A stretch of 64,000 bases of DNA from Hetaerina americana (taxonomy: Eukaryota > Arthropoda > Insecta > Odonata > Calopterygidae): the NCBI GenBank assembly GCA_022747635.1, contig JAKTNV010000003.1:49581475-49645474 (forward strand), read 5' to 3'. Below the pieces are notes generated by a model. It had not been told where the DNA came from, searched no databases, and saw only the letters and a list, made by a program, of their open reading frames with translations. Below are positions 50,091 through 62,754 of this stretch, piece after piece. A program made the translations under genes and the position numbers. Numbering within the stretch: position 1 is the stretch's first letter; each line of letters opens with the position of its first letter.

Positions 50091-52357
50091 CAAAAACAGA
50101 GTCATTATTATCTCCGGGCACCTTATTTTTCCCTGGAGCAAGTGATTGATGGGATATGAACGCGGCTCAGGATCATTAAGCGGGGGGAGGGCGCAGTAAA
50201 GACAAAAAGTGAATCGCTGGGAGAGGATACGTATAAAGGTGTGGAGAGAAAACCAAAGATAGGAGAAAATGATGGCGAAGCATTTAACTAAGTTGAAAGG
50301 AGGCAGAATGTTATAAATACTAAAAAGCCACCTCCATGGACATTTATTGAATGAGTGATTCCCGCGAAATGAACATAGTGTAATTGGTAACGAATATTTT
50401 TGTCAACAGGGGTCCGACAAATATTTGCATGTAAAACGACGCTATTCATCAAAACTGATTATTTTCATTCAAAAGATTTATTGCAATAAATATATATTTC
50501 TCGATATACAGCTTAAATTTGCAGTTGATAGAATGCTGGGCTATGTTAATCAATAGGGGTAAACAAGACTATTTTTACAGGGGTTTGTTCGAATCAAATG
50601 TTGGTTAGTTCATAGAGCGTCCATAATCAAAAGGAAAATAAATAATTGGACTGAGTCCCATATTGATGTGTAATATCCATTTCTACCGCAGTGGCAAGAG
50701 AAAAAACAGCGGCTTTTTTATCCAGTTCCATGGATGTATTCTGTTTTTATATAGTCTCATTGGGGTTAAAAAAACTTCAGTTATTAGCACTTTTTGGCAC
50801 GATGGCTATCTGGAATATAAGGCGTCTGGGTATAAATTAGTACTCCATTAATATCAGTGGATAAATTACATCGTGATAAAATAAAAAGATAGGAAGCGTT
50901 GGAAAGTCGATGTTGTTGTCGATGATCAAATGGAAAGAACGACTAATGAAAACTCTAAAGAGGAGATCGCGTATTGAGACATTATGGCCGGATGAATATA
51001 GCCGTCCAAGGAAAAGTGATGGTAAACCTCAAAGAGAAGAAATACGTAAATATGACCAAGTTAGCTGATTAAAGATTGAATGAAGAACTACGTCTGACCA
51101 ATTTTAGGAATAAATAATAAAGCTAGACAGTACTGAAATGCTAGAAGTTATTCGTGGAAAAAAGAGTGCAGGCCTGTATTTGCAGTTTTAGACTAAGAGG
51201 AAATTCGTTTCTACTGGTTTCTACGCTTCTACATCAAGTCCACTTCCAAATGACGCAGAAGGATTGAAACTTGTCACTTCTCTAACATAAGTGGAAAACT
51301 TCAAAGAATTCATCTTTCATTACATTTTTAGGGGTGAAAGCCGATGATGATGACAATGAATACACAAATGCCGCTCAAAAAAAGATCACCGGCTAAATAA
51401 GTATGCTAACTAGCCATTATTATTTTTAAATTTTTTCCGCGATTCTTTCAATATATTTTAGAAGTATTCGATATGATGTAAACAATCCAAGAAGCATTAT
51501 CGGCAGAATCAAAAGTTCAGAAATGCATGGGATGTATGGCTAATTCTAAAAAGGTAGTGCCACAATATAACTCATACGAGAAGAACGGTTTATGTATTCC
51601 AGAAAAATACAAAAATAATTTTAATTCAAATTATTGGTAACAGTTCTGCAGACGTAAATAATAGAATACGCTCAAAACTCACTCCGATACCGACCGAATT
51701 CATTTATGGTAATCCTGTTCCCCTAAAATTCCTTTGAATCCTGTGTGCAAAATTCAATGCAAAACCCAGTTGAAGGCGGATACAAGGTATTTCAGTAAAA
51801 GCGCTTCCATTACGCAAACGAAATCTTGACGGGGACAAGATGATTTATTTTGAAATAAAGAAAAGAAAAAATAACTTTGCACTTACGATTATGCATATTA
51901 ATGAGTTACATAATTAATATACTGTTGGGGCGACGTAAACGTATAGTGGAAGTTACGCAAAGAAGTAAAATATATTCACTTAATTGACCCAATAAAAGCA
52001 ACTATTGCCATTTTACAATTGAAAAATTTTTAAGATCTTACCCAAAATGGAGGGTTTATTAATTTTTACTGCAAAAGGAATTAAAACAGACAAATTAGCT
52101 ATAACTCATAACCTGATAAAACTAAAGACTTTCCCAGCAAAAACCTGTATTATCATAAAACAATTTATCCAAGCCGAGCCAAAATATTATCGATCATAAC
52201 GAAAATTATAATAACACGTGAACAAACCCAAGGCAAAACAAAATAGTGCATAGTCATTTATTATTTTTGCATTTTTTATTTTATTTTTTACATTTATATA
52301 AATTATTTTTTATTTCATTTGACTCAATTAATAAAAATAACTTGGCAACAATGAAAT
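50091..52357. other. AT-rich non-coding stretch
   Basis: Nothing recognisable. A T-rich low-complexity patch lies at 52,255-52,320. Confidence 0.5.
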
Positions 52358-52397
52358 ACGAGCGTACGTACGCTCGTCGTACGAGTCGTACGAGCAC
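52358..52397. repeat. 20-bp perfect palindrome plus CGTACGAG direct repeats
   Basis: ACGAGCGTACGTACGCTCGT (52358-52377) equals its own reverse complement. It is followed by CGTACGAG repeated twice (52378-52394), so GTACGAG/CTCGTAC units occur five times in 40 bp. The CpG density contrasts with the AT-rich flank. Confidence 0.85.
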
Positions 52398-54400
52398 AAG
52401 TAATTATTCAATTTGAAGAAGGTGCTATGTTTTAACGTAGATCATTCCTAATTCCAGGGATAAAAAAATCTGCAGAACTAACCGTAAATTTCAGATGAAT
52501 AACTCTCGTAAAGAGGGACAAATTAGTTTCGGGAAAAACTTCAACTACACCGACAAGCGTGATGCACCACCATAGCTTTTCATCACCGACCGCTTCCCGG
52601 GACCAATTTGGAATAGAATTTTGAAACAAGTTAGCTTAACGTGAGATGACACTGCAATAACTACTGTGGAGGTAAAGCAACTTTCCTGCGCTTTTCTTAA
52701 CTCCAAAAACCGCGTTATTGGCCAGGACCCGAAGTATATAAGATGTAGCCTTCGAGATGCTGAGCGACAAGACGTTGGTTGGGCAAAAATAAAAAGGAAA
52801 AGGTACGACACCATTGATGTTAAGACATGGGTTATCGCTCTTTCCCTTCCGCACACTCCACCCACTCACGAGCCCATACAATGTCGCCTTCCGGGGACTA
52901 CGGCGGTTGTGGGACGCGCTAATCCACTGGGGAAATCAAGAGCACGATTGGAGAGGTAACTGAGGGACGGAAGAAATGGAGAAAGAAAGGGAGTGAGAGA
53001 GAAAGTGAGCAAGAAAGAGGGCAGTATTTCGAATGGAGAGAGTGGGAGTGAGAGCGAGGAGGTAAGGTTAGGAGAAAGGGAACGCGTTTTTGGTCTTTTG
53101 AATGGCAAGGGGGGGAGGTGTAAGGTGGTGTTAGCAAGTGGGAGGGTGGAGTGGGTGTGCTATTCGATGAGAGCTACGAGGGAGGGCTGATCACTCCGCC
53201 GAGCGGCGGCGGGTGACGATAAAGGGGTCTTAAGAGAAGGGCGGCGGAAATTTCCGTCCGAGGAAATTCGTGCCTTTTATTCGTGGATAGGCAAATGATA
53301 TGGATCCCACCTTTCGGCAAGGCATTCTAGTCTCGTCCTTTTTCGAAAGGAGCATGTCGAAAAAGTTGAGTGGTCCTGACATTTTTCGCAATGTCAATAC
53401 GGTCTAACTAATGAGATCTCTTTGTCGGGCGCGCATGCCTTCAATCACAGCGATACGGCACGGACTCATTCAATACAGGTTAAATTTTCCATTAGCGATT
53501 TTTTTTCAAATTTTTGGCAGACGAAAACAATTAATTTCAAAGGGTGAAATAATTTAACCCCCGATTTCGATACATACGGAACATGTATAAATAAAAAAAA
53601 TATTTTGAAGCATTTTTCTCGTTCGAGAGGGGAAAAAACAAAAGGAGATGTAATCAATAAAGTCACTTCACGTCGGAATAACATTTTTAATGCACCATTT
53701 GCTCAATACTTAAAATGAACTTTATGAAATGACGGGAAAATGATACAAGACTATAGAGTACATCAGAGGCAATAAACTCAGGAGACCAAATCTTAAGAAT
53801 ACTGAAACATAAGGCTATTTAATCATTTGAATCTTATAGATATATTGAGAAAGCCATGCAATTTAAGGGTTGCGTTTACAATAGAAGCAATGTACAACCA
53901 ATGAACCAATGACGTACTCATTCGATGTACTCTTCAAACATGCTCGGTTCCCGGTGATCTGAGCGTGCCAGGCGAAGTACCTATTTGCGATGATCAAGGG
54001 AATCCAATGGGACTAGGCACGTTCGCGTTTGTTTATTGCCCCCTTCTAAGGCTTTACCATCGAGTTTCCAACGCAATGATGTCGCCGCGCGTCGCCAATC
54101 ACGCTTCAATCAGACCGTAAGAACGGTCACGTAACTTTTTTTTCCACAAAATTAAAATGGAGAGATTGAGTACATCCAATCATGTAATCCAAAACAGTAG
54201 CATCGATCAACTGACGATTCGGATGTCGCAGTATTCAACCGCACCGATTGCTTCCTCTCTCTCCTCCCACCCAGGACAAAACAAAAATCTCTATACTTTC
54301 GACCGCGTCGAAATCCCCAAAACAAAAGCATAATGGAGGATGACAATCGACGCTTTAAACGAGGCGAAAGACACAAGAGAAAACGCCATTTGGGGCGGAC
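52398..54400. other. Mixed non-coding stretch with a purine-rich block at 52.9-53.2 kb
   Basis: A TATA-like GTATATAAGATG lies at 52,735 without an initiator nearby. The 52,940-53,190 segment is G/A-rich on plus. No coding region is supported. Confidence 0.4.
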
Positions 54401-55070
54401 ATCGAAAAAGCTTCGCGTGAAAAGAAGGGTGGAGCAATAAGTGGTGCTGGCGGGGAAGGGTGGAGCTAGGAAGGTGGACGGGATTCGTTGTGTCGGGGGA
54501 AGGGGAGATGGGCAGGAGGGTGGGCAGAGGCGAGGGAGCAAAGTGGAGGGCATCGAAGTGGGAACAAAACACAACCTAAGGAAGTTTACAACTAAATCAT
54601 TTCCCGACCTATGGTCTGAGGGGCGCATGCGATCCAAAAGGAATGCAGGAGGCAGCGTGACACGCGCATATAAAGGGCGAAACGCGGGAGGAAGGAGCGC
54701 CCGAGTGAGAGAGTGGGGAGGGGGAGGAATTTGGGGGGTGGGGTGGGTGGGTGCATGCAGGAAAGGCTGGCGCTCGTGAAATAAACGAATGTTCGCGGCG
54801 GTCTCAGTCGGAAAATGCACGGAGCCGGAATGGATACACGGCTGCAGTGCAGCGAAGGGGATTAGGCCTGCGTTTGGCAGAGATGAGCGGCGTAAAATAT
54901 AGACTTAGACGCCCCCCCCCCTCTTTACAACCCTCTTCCCTTCCTCGCCGCTTTCATTCCCCGATTTCCAACTGCTCCTCACCATTTTGCCTCGCCCGAA
55001 AATTGGAAATCGCGCCCAAGGCACGTGCAGATGACATGGCTCGGTCAACATGCCACGGGGGTGCCTTCGA
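54401..55070. promoter_or_regulatory. GC-rich block with TATA-like box and G-quadruplex motifs
   Basis: Contains CATATAAAGGGCG at 54667-54679 (plus), G-tract clusters at 54495-54524 and 54733-54751, and a C13 run near 54,911. The composition fits a promoter-proximal region, but I cannot attach it to a gene. The 222-codon minus-strand frame (54,152-54,820) is low-complexity P/S-rich and likely spurious. Confidence 0.2.
54733..54751 (+). other. G-quadruplex motif with single-base loops
   Basis: Four G-tracts (6, 4, 3 and 3 G) separated by single T residues, a canonical arrangement for a very stable quadruplex, located 54 bp downstream of the TATA-like box at 54,667-54,679. Confidence 0.8.
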
Positions 55071-55660
55071 GACACTGAATAACAAACGACTAATAACTGT
55101 AAACAGCACCACGGAAAATGATCCTGGAACACGGAAAGCGGTGTGGCTTGACCTACTATGCCATGTGCTACCTGAAACTTGACTAGGCAATCGATAAAAC
55201 GACTTCGAGCTTAATAAAGGTTACCAAGCTTCAGGGTATTTTGTCACATGGCAAGATTGCAATGATAAACATACTGAAAGAGAAATACAAAATTAATTTA
55301 AACGCGGAAAGTAAAGAATTAGATTTCGAGTCAATTGACTTCATTCAGAAGAAATTTAGGAAGACAATCTTCCCACACTTTCCAACCGTAGTAAAGGTTT
55401 AAGAATAAAAAGGGTACAAGGTTGATAAACATGGCACATTTTACAGGATTATATTTACTTTTCAATGGACTATTTCCTCCTACTCTGAATGAAATTACAA
55501 ATATACTTCATGTGAAGTTCACCCTACAAGGTATAGATATTTTAACACCGTAATATCAAAGAAATTTATTTGGAAATAGTGCCTAACACAACTAAATTGT
55601 AGATTTTCTGGAACTATCTTCCTTTCCGTACCAACATGCCTCTTCTACAATTCAAACTGT
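55071..55660. other. Non-coding stretch
   Basis: Nothing recognisable. Confidence 0.45.
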
Positions 55661-55870
55661 AGTCGTAATATTCTATTTAAAGAGACCGAATCAAGTCAAA
55701 TCCTTATCGTACCCGCTGATGAAAACACTACCCGTTTTATGACAATTCTATCCCACAATTACGAACACGCAATTAGGGCCATTAGTACCAAATTCAACCG
55801 TTGTTTTCGGCAAATTCGAAAGTATTTCAACACCGTCCATGCCATTATCACCTTTTCCCTTTCCTATTAA
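55661..55870 (+). pseudogene. Possible Penelope-like RT N-terminal fragment
   Basis: An open frame of 69 codons contains ILIVPADENTTRFM, then NYEHAI, resembling the IV.PADKG.ATVVM...Y motif that precedes the RT core in Penelope-like ORFs. The sequence is short, diverged (ADEN for ADKG) and not followed by RT motifs, so it would be an old fragment. It may equally be chance. Confidence 0.3.
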
Positions 55871-57815
55871 TTGATTTCAATCTTAAATTTCAGAACATGA
55901 TAGAAAGCGCATTATTCATAGTAAAAATTAGCATGAACTGGGTCAGATAAATCATTATGCTCACAGAGCAAAACATAAGTGCCGTGGGGCTACGAATATC
56001 ATTTATTGATTGCCGCGACTAGACATTAATAAGCATCACTCAATAATTTATGTTTTACAAAACAGAAGCATAGGTTAAAATGACGTGATGACTTTTTGGT
56101 AACGATATAAAAAGAATGAGAGCTGATTAAAAAGGATCTAATTACAAATACGCTCCTATCTATTCACTCTTATAGAATAGTGTGACATTTTATATTTAGA
56201 GCAGCTACCTATTGTGAACATCTAACAGTGTTGTGGAGATAAATGAGCAACATATTGCAGGCAGCATTATTATTGAAAGCAGCATTATTGAAACGAATGA
56301 GCCAATCAAAGGGACCGATATTTATTGAAAATAATTTTTATCTACGAAGAGGCTTTTGTGAAAGGAAATCGCTACTCAAATCCACGGCGAGACTCGGCAG
56401 AATAAACCAAAACAAGACAAATATTCGATGAGCAGGATTTAGGAAAATGAAATTTAGCCACGAAAATAGCCTCTCCGTACTGTGATAAAAGTAGGCACAA
56501 AAATGTAGAGAATTGTAAACTAACTTCTACCGTGTCAATTCTCATTTCCTATATTACCCAGAAATACAGTCCTAAGTGACTAACAATGATTAACACGCCC
56601 TTACTCTAGCGCTTGAGATAGTCCGCGAATATTCGAGGATTTCATGGAAACCACAAATTTTCCTTACCCTGAGGACTCAGAAGTCTAGAATTTGGAAACC
56701 AAAATAATTCACACAGGTTACTGACATGAAAAATTGGAGCTGAAAGCTGTGTTGTTACCATAGTTAGCCCAAAAGTACTACTGGGAGAACTGGAACAGTT
56801 AATCGAAGGGTCTCACTCAAAAGGAATTTTCAGCCTATGATAGATATCCACATTTGGGCGTGCATGTGATAACTAAGACTTCCAAATCCGACATCCCGAT
56901 TAAGGGAAGAGAAAGAAGGACGTTATTTAACGGTTGTCAAGATTCGGCACAGTATATAGCATATGATAGGAAGGAACTAACAATGAGCTGCAGAAGAAAA
57001 TCCTGCATTAGTGGGGAAATAGATGGAGTAAGTAACGATGTGAAAAGGGCTACATGGACAAAAGGAGTTGGTAAGGTAGCGGGAAAGTGATATTTAAAAA
57101 AATAAAGTGAGTGCCGGAGCACAATGGATAAAAGCTCTTCCAGGGGGCCCTAGACGAGAGAGGGTGGGGAATGGTATCTTGGACGAGGCGGTTGGGCTGA
57201 AGGACGATGAAAGGGCACACACTTCTGAAAAGAGTGAACAATGGTGCCTTGTGGGAATGGGGGATGCTATGGAGGTGCTGAGTGCGGGTAATGGTCGAAC
57301 GGAAGGGAACTTGGGAATTTGGAGAAAGCGAAGAGGCGGCAAAAACCTTTAAGGAAGGCCGCCGACGCTGTTAAGGAAAGGGTGGTCGCAGATGAGAACG
57401 GACGCCATGACCTTAAAGGCTCAGGTTAACGTGAAGAAATGGTGAAGATGAGAATCTGAAGAAAAGGGGAGGCAATTCACATCGCGGCCCAGTAAAAGGC
57501 GTGCCCAATCGCAGTGCCGCGCCCTTTCAAAAAACATGAGAAGCCATCGGGTGAACCAAGCTAAAACTTCGTTTGTTACGTAAACAAAGATCAGGCTATT
57601 AACTCAAAGGAAACCTTAACGCAAACAGAATGTTCCATTGGACCCATAACAAAGAACATGCGAAGTTCAGAGATTCCAAGTCAAGTGAATTGGATGTTTC
57701 TCAAATTCCCTAGCGATCAGCTCGCAAGGTAGCTTCCAGGCATATCGATAACGTGACTTGCGAAGCCATCAAGCGTTTAGGCAGTCATATTTCTAGAAAA
57801 TCAAAGTAAATGATT
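55871..57815. other. Non-coding stretch
   Basis: Short duplication AAAGCAGCATTATTG at 56,276-56,290 next to a similar unit at 56,261. Overlapping frames of 60-82 codons at 57,050-57,350, unrecognised. Confidence 0.45.
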
Positions 57816-58020
57816 AATTGGTTGGGTTGGTTAGGTGAAAAACGCGCTCGCCAGACAACCCAAATTTCATGAGTTCGACTCCCGCCTCGGACATGAGTGA
57901 TGGGCATGGGACTCAGGTGGTCTAGCCCTGGGAACATTTGATGAGAAGCCACGCTTATCGAGAACCCTGGGGCAAACGGACCACCATGTTCACCCTGAGA
58001 TAAAAAATAAAAGAAAGAAA
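57816..58020 (+). mobile_element. tRNA-derived SINE with A-rich tail
   Basis: The head has box A-like GGTTGGTTAGGTGAAAAACG and box B GAGTTCGACTCCCGCC, followed by a body (GGGACTCAGGTGGTCTAGCC, GGGGCAAACGGACC) and an A-rich tail (TAAAAAATAAAAGAAAGAAA). It is a different family from the SINEs at 47 and 62 kb. Target duplications are not clear. Confidence 0.65.
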
Positions 58021-59944
58021 ATATTTTGATTTTGGCTCCAATCGTCAGGACAAAAATACAGATGAAACAAAAGATACGTATAAAGAGAAGACTCATTAAC
58101 TAGTGCCGTTATTGGGATCGATAAAAAATTGCTTAGTGACAGGCAGATATGATATACGGGCATAAAAAACAAAAAAATAAATTTAACATATCTTTTCACC
58201 CAGTTCCAAGTATGCGTATATAACCAATATTATAATTAGTCAGCGATAATATCGTTGAGGTTAACCAATTTTGTCGAATATGAAATTGATTTCCGAAATA
58301 ATTATATTTCGTTATCTTTCAATGTGAATAGCAAGGGGAAATTCATATGAAATTACCGTTAATAGTAACGACTGAAGATTTTATTCTTTTGGGGGAGAAG
58401 GGAAATGAATTTGTCAGAGTTAGATAACAGAATGCTTGGAAGGTAAGAGAAACCAAGGAAAAAGAAGGAGACGGTTTGTAATGAAAGACGGTTATGATAT
58501 AATACGAAATGTTGAAAGAAATTCCGATTCAACTTTCATGTCGGAAATAGACAAGACTTGACAAAGAGAAGAAATAAGACAACTGTCTTTAATTACCTGC
58601 TGCTGTCAGGGAAGCAGTAGTCGATTTTACCGCGAACAGCACCGATGAAAACAAACATAGTTTAATAATGCGCGAATTCAAACATCCTCTTTGAATTCAC
58701 GAGAGATGAAACACTTGGATGAACTTCACCGTCTCAACAGCAAACTTTGCCTTTCGGCTTCAAATGGTTGAAAAGTAAATAGTCACTTGAAATCCTTTCC
58801 ATTAATCGCATAATCCAAATGAATATTGAAGCAAAGAACACCAGTCATTCCTTAACAAAGCAACAGTCTTGCTAAATGATTTTTAAACACTTTAAATGGA
58901 CAACGTACTTGTTTCACAATCCCATGGATGTGGGTCCATGATCTGCATCGGGCATGACATCAGCTTGAAGGATATACTGTGACAAGGAAACGCTTGCGGG
59001 AACGAGGAGTGGGTACTACCAATGGATGTTCAATGGCGTTGAACGTACACCAATCATGTACCGGGTCAAAAGAACACGTTTGGTCACACCACTTGGTTTA
59101 GTTTAAAAGTTTGATTCACTCATTCCCCTCTTAACGTTTTGTCATTACTTCATCTACTTTTTAAATTGTCATTTACCGTTATTTATATCCATCAAAATAA
59201 ACTCCTAAAATATTTCTGGATCAATATCCCAATGGTTCTAATGTTGCTCACGGTTGAACCAAAACCAATCATGTATCAAATCAAAATACATTATCCTGAA
59301 ATATTTCTCGTTTACATGATTCTAACATACTATTGAGATAAGCAAAAAAACTAGACGACAGCTTTGAAAAATTAATATCAATATTCTGCATTGAACACCT
59401 GTGTTATCCTCCAGACGCGACTGCATCAAATTAAAATTCGAGCAAAAAAGTCATGATAATATTCCTTTCCTTAGTCTAATAACAATCTGTATGCATAAAC
59501 CACCCATGAGTAAACAAAGGCGATTACACAAAAGTGCTGTTAGTAGAGCAAGCTCCGAAAACAGCCATTACATCCCATAAAAACAAAACCTCGGCGAAAT
59601 ATTTTTGCCCCTCCGACCAAACCTAGTAAAACAAACATGAAATGTGCAAACAACCGGATCGGCACCGCAGACGAGCAAAGGAAACGCATTAAATCGCAGG
59701 GGCAGGCACAAAGGGGCCACGGAGAACTTTAACCCCGCGGTGGAATGCTCTGCGGGAACGGTCATTTCAGGATCCGCCGGGGAACCGCCCCCCCCCCCCA
59801 CCTGGACACACCAGCTTTGAAAAAAATGGGAAATGGAATCGTATAATGGAGGGTATCACGCGAGTGACATATTACTCCTCCTTTTTCCCTCTCCCCTCCG
59901 AATTCGCCGCTTCGGAACACACATAAAAGAGTTTGTCATCAAAG
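58021..59944. other. AT-rich non-coding stretch
   Basis: A GC-richer patch at 59,640-59,810 includes a C11 run. No gene supported. Confidence 0.5.
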
Positions 59945-59956
59945 CTTCACGAGGTT

Positions 59957-60196
59957 GAAATGTAATGAAATAATTGACTTTGTAATTCCACACACTTTAT
60001 TTAAAAACACGACCCAGGTTTCGACGTTGAACGTCGTCATCATCATCATCATCAACGTCGTCATCATGATGATGACGTTCAACGTCGAAACCTGGGTCGT
60101 GTTTTTAAATAAAGTGTGTGGAATTACAAAGTCAATTATTTCATTACATTTCAATATGTTATGCAAATTCCACAAAGTTACGCCTGAGACAACAAA
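59957..60196. mobile_element. Foldback element resembling inverted PLE terminal repeats
   Basis: Arms 59955-60043 and 60066-60154 are 89-bp inverted repeats with one mismatch (60036/60073), around a 22-nt CAT-rich spacer. Beyond the right arm lies a 42-bp extension with no left counterpart. The unit is flanked by the 12-bp direct repeat CTTCACGAGGTT (59945-59956 and 60197-60208), a target-site duplication. Each arm carries TGATGATGACGT..ACGTCGAAAC, a TGATGA/hairpin/GAAA order like the PLE hammerhead region. Penelope-like elements can insert with inverted terminal repeats and a short one-sided extension. The near identity of the arms implies recent origin. No protein is encoded. A foldback DNA transposon is the alternative. 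Confidence 0.75.
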
Positions 60197-60212
60197 CTTC
60201 ACGAGGTTATTT

Positions 60213-60239
60213 GGGATTTAGGGGAGGGGGGGGGTTGGG
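60213..60239 (+). other. G-quadruplex motif next to the foldback insertion
   Basis: Four G-tracts (3, 4, 9 and 3) with short loops, starting 5 bp after the right target duplication. Confidence 0.7.
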
Positions 60240-62449
60240 CATGGAGAGGGCGAAGGGAGAAAGGCGAGAAGTTTGAGGAGAGCTAAAAGATGTACCCGTG
60301 GGGAAATGGAAACTTATTACAAAGAGAAACTAACGAGGAGGTCGAAAAGGCACTCGAGGGACGGAAGCGGGAGAGCCTGGAGAAGAAAAGGTAAGGATTA
60401 CGAATGCGTTGGAATAATTGTGACGTCGTGCATTTTTAAGTTGGGCGAAGTAAACGTTGCCCACGGTAACGAGAACTTAGACCCAAGTTGTTTGCGACGT
60501 GAAAGAAAAATATATCATCAATTTAATGTGCATGAGTTACAGTTTAGCTCATTTGCTCATTGAAAAATATTAGGTACCGTGACTAGAAGACATCTTGACT
60601 AAAAAATTTTGAACTATAGACCTCCCTGACATGTTCCTTTGGTTAAAAAAATAATCATCAGCTAGTAAACTTTTCTAGAGTAAAAGTGAATGAATAAACG
60701 TTTGCGCACGAAACTTTCAACTTCGATCATTTTTCCCCAGAGTGAATGACGAGGTAGAGAGTTCAAGAAGGAAATGAGACCCCAATGGCGCAGGGAGATT
60801 AACTTCTCTATTTCGGCGAGTCTTAAAACAGAAAGTTAAAGAATAAGGGCATTAGGGCTGAGAGGATGAATTCCTCGTTTTTAGAAAGGCATTTTGACAC
60901 CATTAATAAGTGCTCGTTGCACGGGCACCCACATCCTTCGTAGCCTATTTTAGGGAACTCGGTGTGACTTTAATGGTGAAAGGAAAATTTCACAAAAAGT
61001 GCAAGGTTGTGAAAACGAAGACATTTGTGTGACTTTTGAGAGTGAATAAAAAAAATTCACTAAAGAGTCGGGAGTTCGGCCTCGTGACTCTTGGAACTGT
61101 GCGAATATGGTAAGTGAATCCCAAGTGGGATTAAAGTCCTTTATTTGAATATTCGTTTGAATCACTTTTATTAGCCAAACTTTCCAACACTATCAGTCGT
61201 AAACAAACCTACGCCCGCAAGGAGTTTTCCCCCCTCTTATTTTGAATAAGCAGTCGTTTCCAATGCTTTCTGACGAAGTGAGCAGATTGTTTTTCCCTGG
61301 GCCGAGGGTTAGGAACAAGATCAGTATTGGATCCATTGAATATCTGATAGTTCATGACTAATCAACGAATCCGATAATATTTTTGTGGAAAACCAAAGTT
61401 GATCCATCCACAATGTTGAATGCATCCAAAAACATTAATTGACTTGAGTAGGGAAATGACGCAGGTGACAGAATCACGAGTACAATAATTACGCATGAGC
61501 GCGTGACAGCCTTCGATGATCAGCGTATCCAAGCCTTATAACGCTCATTATCTCGTCAAATAATGATCAAAACCAAAATCCTTACTGTAATTACAAATTA
61601 TTCATCTGGTAACCAGCAAATCTCCCTACTACCTTTTCGATAACATCCATTTAATTCTTGTCCATAGAAAAACTCCGTTCAACTCAAAGAAAAATCAGTT
61701 TCTTAAGACATAAAGTATTGGAACACAAAATTCCGGATAGCCACTAAAGTACTCGTGACTGATGCATCAAAAAAGCAAACGTGTTCAATTTAGCTTATTA
61801 CTATTTGTTTTTATCATCAAATGTGCATAAAAAAATTGACCGTTCATGATAAAGGCTTTAAATGGATGGAATATGATACACTTAGTTACATTCGCAAAAT
61901 GTTATTCACTGAATTTTACAAAGTTTATCTTGTTCGTCAAGATGAATGTTCACAAGGTTGGGCTCGATACCATTGACTCTTTAAATGGATATTTAAATAT
62001 TTGCACTAGAGCAATCGTTTTCAACTTATGCACAAAATATTCTTTCATTTAGGGTATTCTACCTTTTTAAAGGTATGCTTTGGAAGATCCATGAAGACTA
62101 TTATCAACCTATCACGAGCACTTCATATTTATCTTACATCAATTCCTCATTCATTTCTTCGTCACTTCTACTTGTCTCCATGCTGCATAAAAAGCCTACT
62201 TACCTACTTGTTCTACTTTGCTTACTGAAAACATTGTCCCTTCTATCACGGCCTTCAATCCCTTACTACCTATAAACTACCTTCCAATAATTCCTCCATC
62301 CACTTTCTCAACCATTTTCTGACTTCTCCCAGCAACTACCTCTCTTCGCCCGCCCTGTTTAAAACTCCAGCGTTTGTCTTTCTCCATGTTTAACTAATAT
62401 TCTTCATTCTTTACCACACCCACATATCAAAATCCTCCAATTTACTTGG
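60240..62449. other. Non-coding stretch
   Basis: G/A-rich to about 60,400, then AT-rich. C/T-rich at 62,090-62,400. Frames below 100 codons, none recognised. Confidence 0.5.
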
Positions 62450-62754
62450 AGTAGTAGTAGTAGTTTTAAGGGAGGCGACCGACAGCTGAGGTCATTTGCG
62501 CCATAGGGGATGGACAGGAAAGGATGAAGGGTGGAGAGAAACCAGGCGTCGGCATTAGCCTACTCTTTACGAAAGGCGCCAAGGGGTCCGCAGTTTAACA
62601 TTCCATCCGACGGAAGGCGTACTCACTCAAAGTGCCCTCCACAAAGCATCTCAAGGACGGATCTGAACCATACTACTGAACAATATCTGCATCCTCAAGG
62701 ATTCGAACCCGGGTCCTCTGGGTGGGAAGCCACCGCACCATGCCGATCCCAGTC
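62450..62754 (-). mobile_element. tRNA-derived SINE with LINE-like 3' end
   Basis: On the minus strand it begins GACTGGGATCGGCATGGTGC, with box A TGGTGCGGTGG and box B GGGTTCGAATCC, continues through a roughly 200-bp body, and ends AAATGACCTCAGCTGTCGG, then a (TAC)n tail (62451-62463). Direct repeats TACTTGG (62443-62449 and 62755-62761) are a plausible 7-bp target duplication. The 3' end matches the LINE 3' end 1 kb away. Confidence 0.75.

Noticed and set aside
49638..50141. 167-codon minus-strand open frame
   Set aside because: Composition artefact of the purine-rich block; P/S/F-rich with no family resemblance.
54152..54820. 222-codon minus-strand open frame
   Set aside because: Proline/serine-rich low-complexity translation produced by a G-rich plus strand; no domain, no splice context.
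62701..62754. tRNA-like sequence with a good box B
   Set aside because: Part of a SINE with body, tail and target duplication, not a functional tRNA gene.
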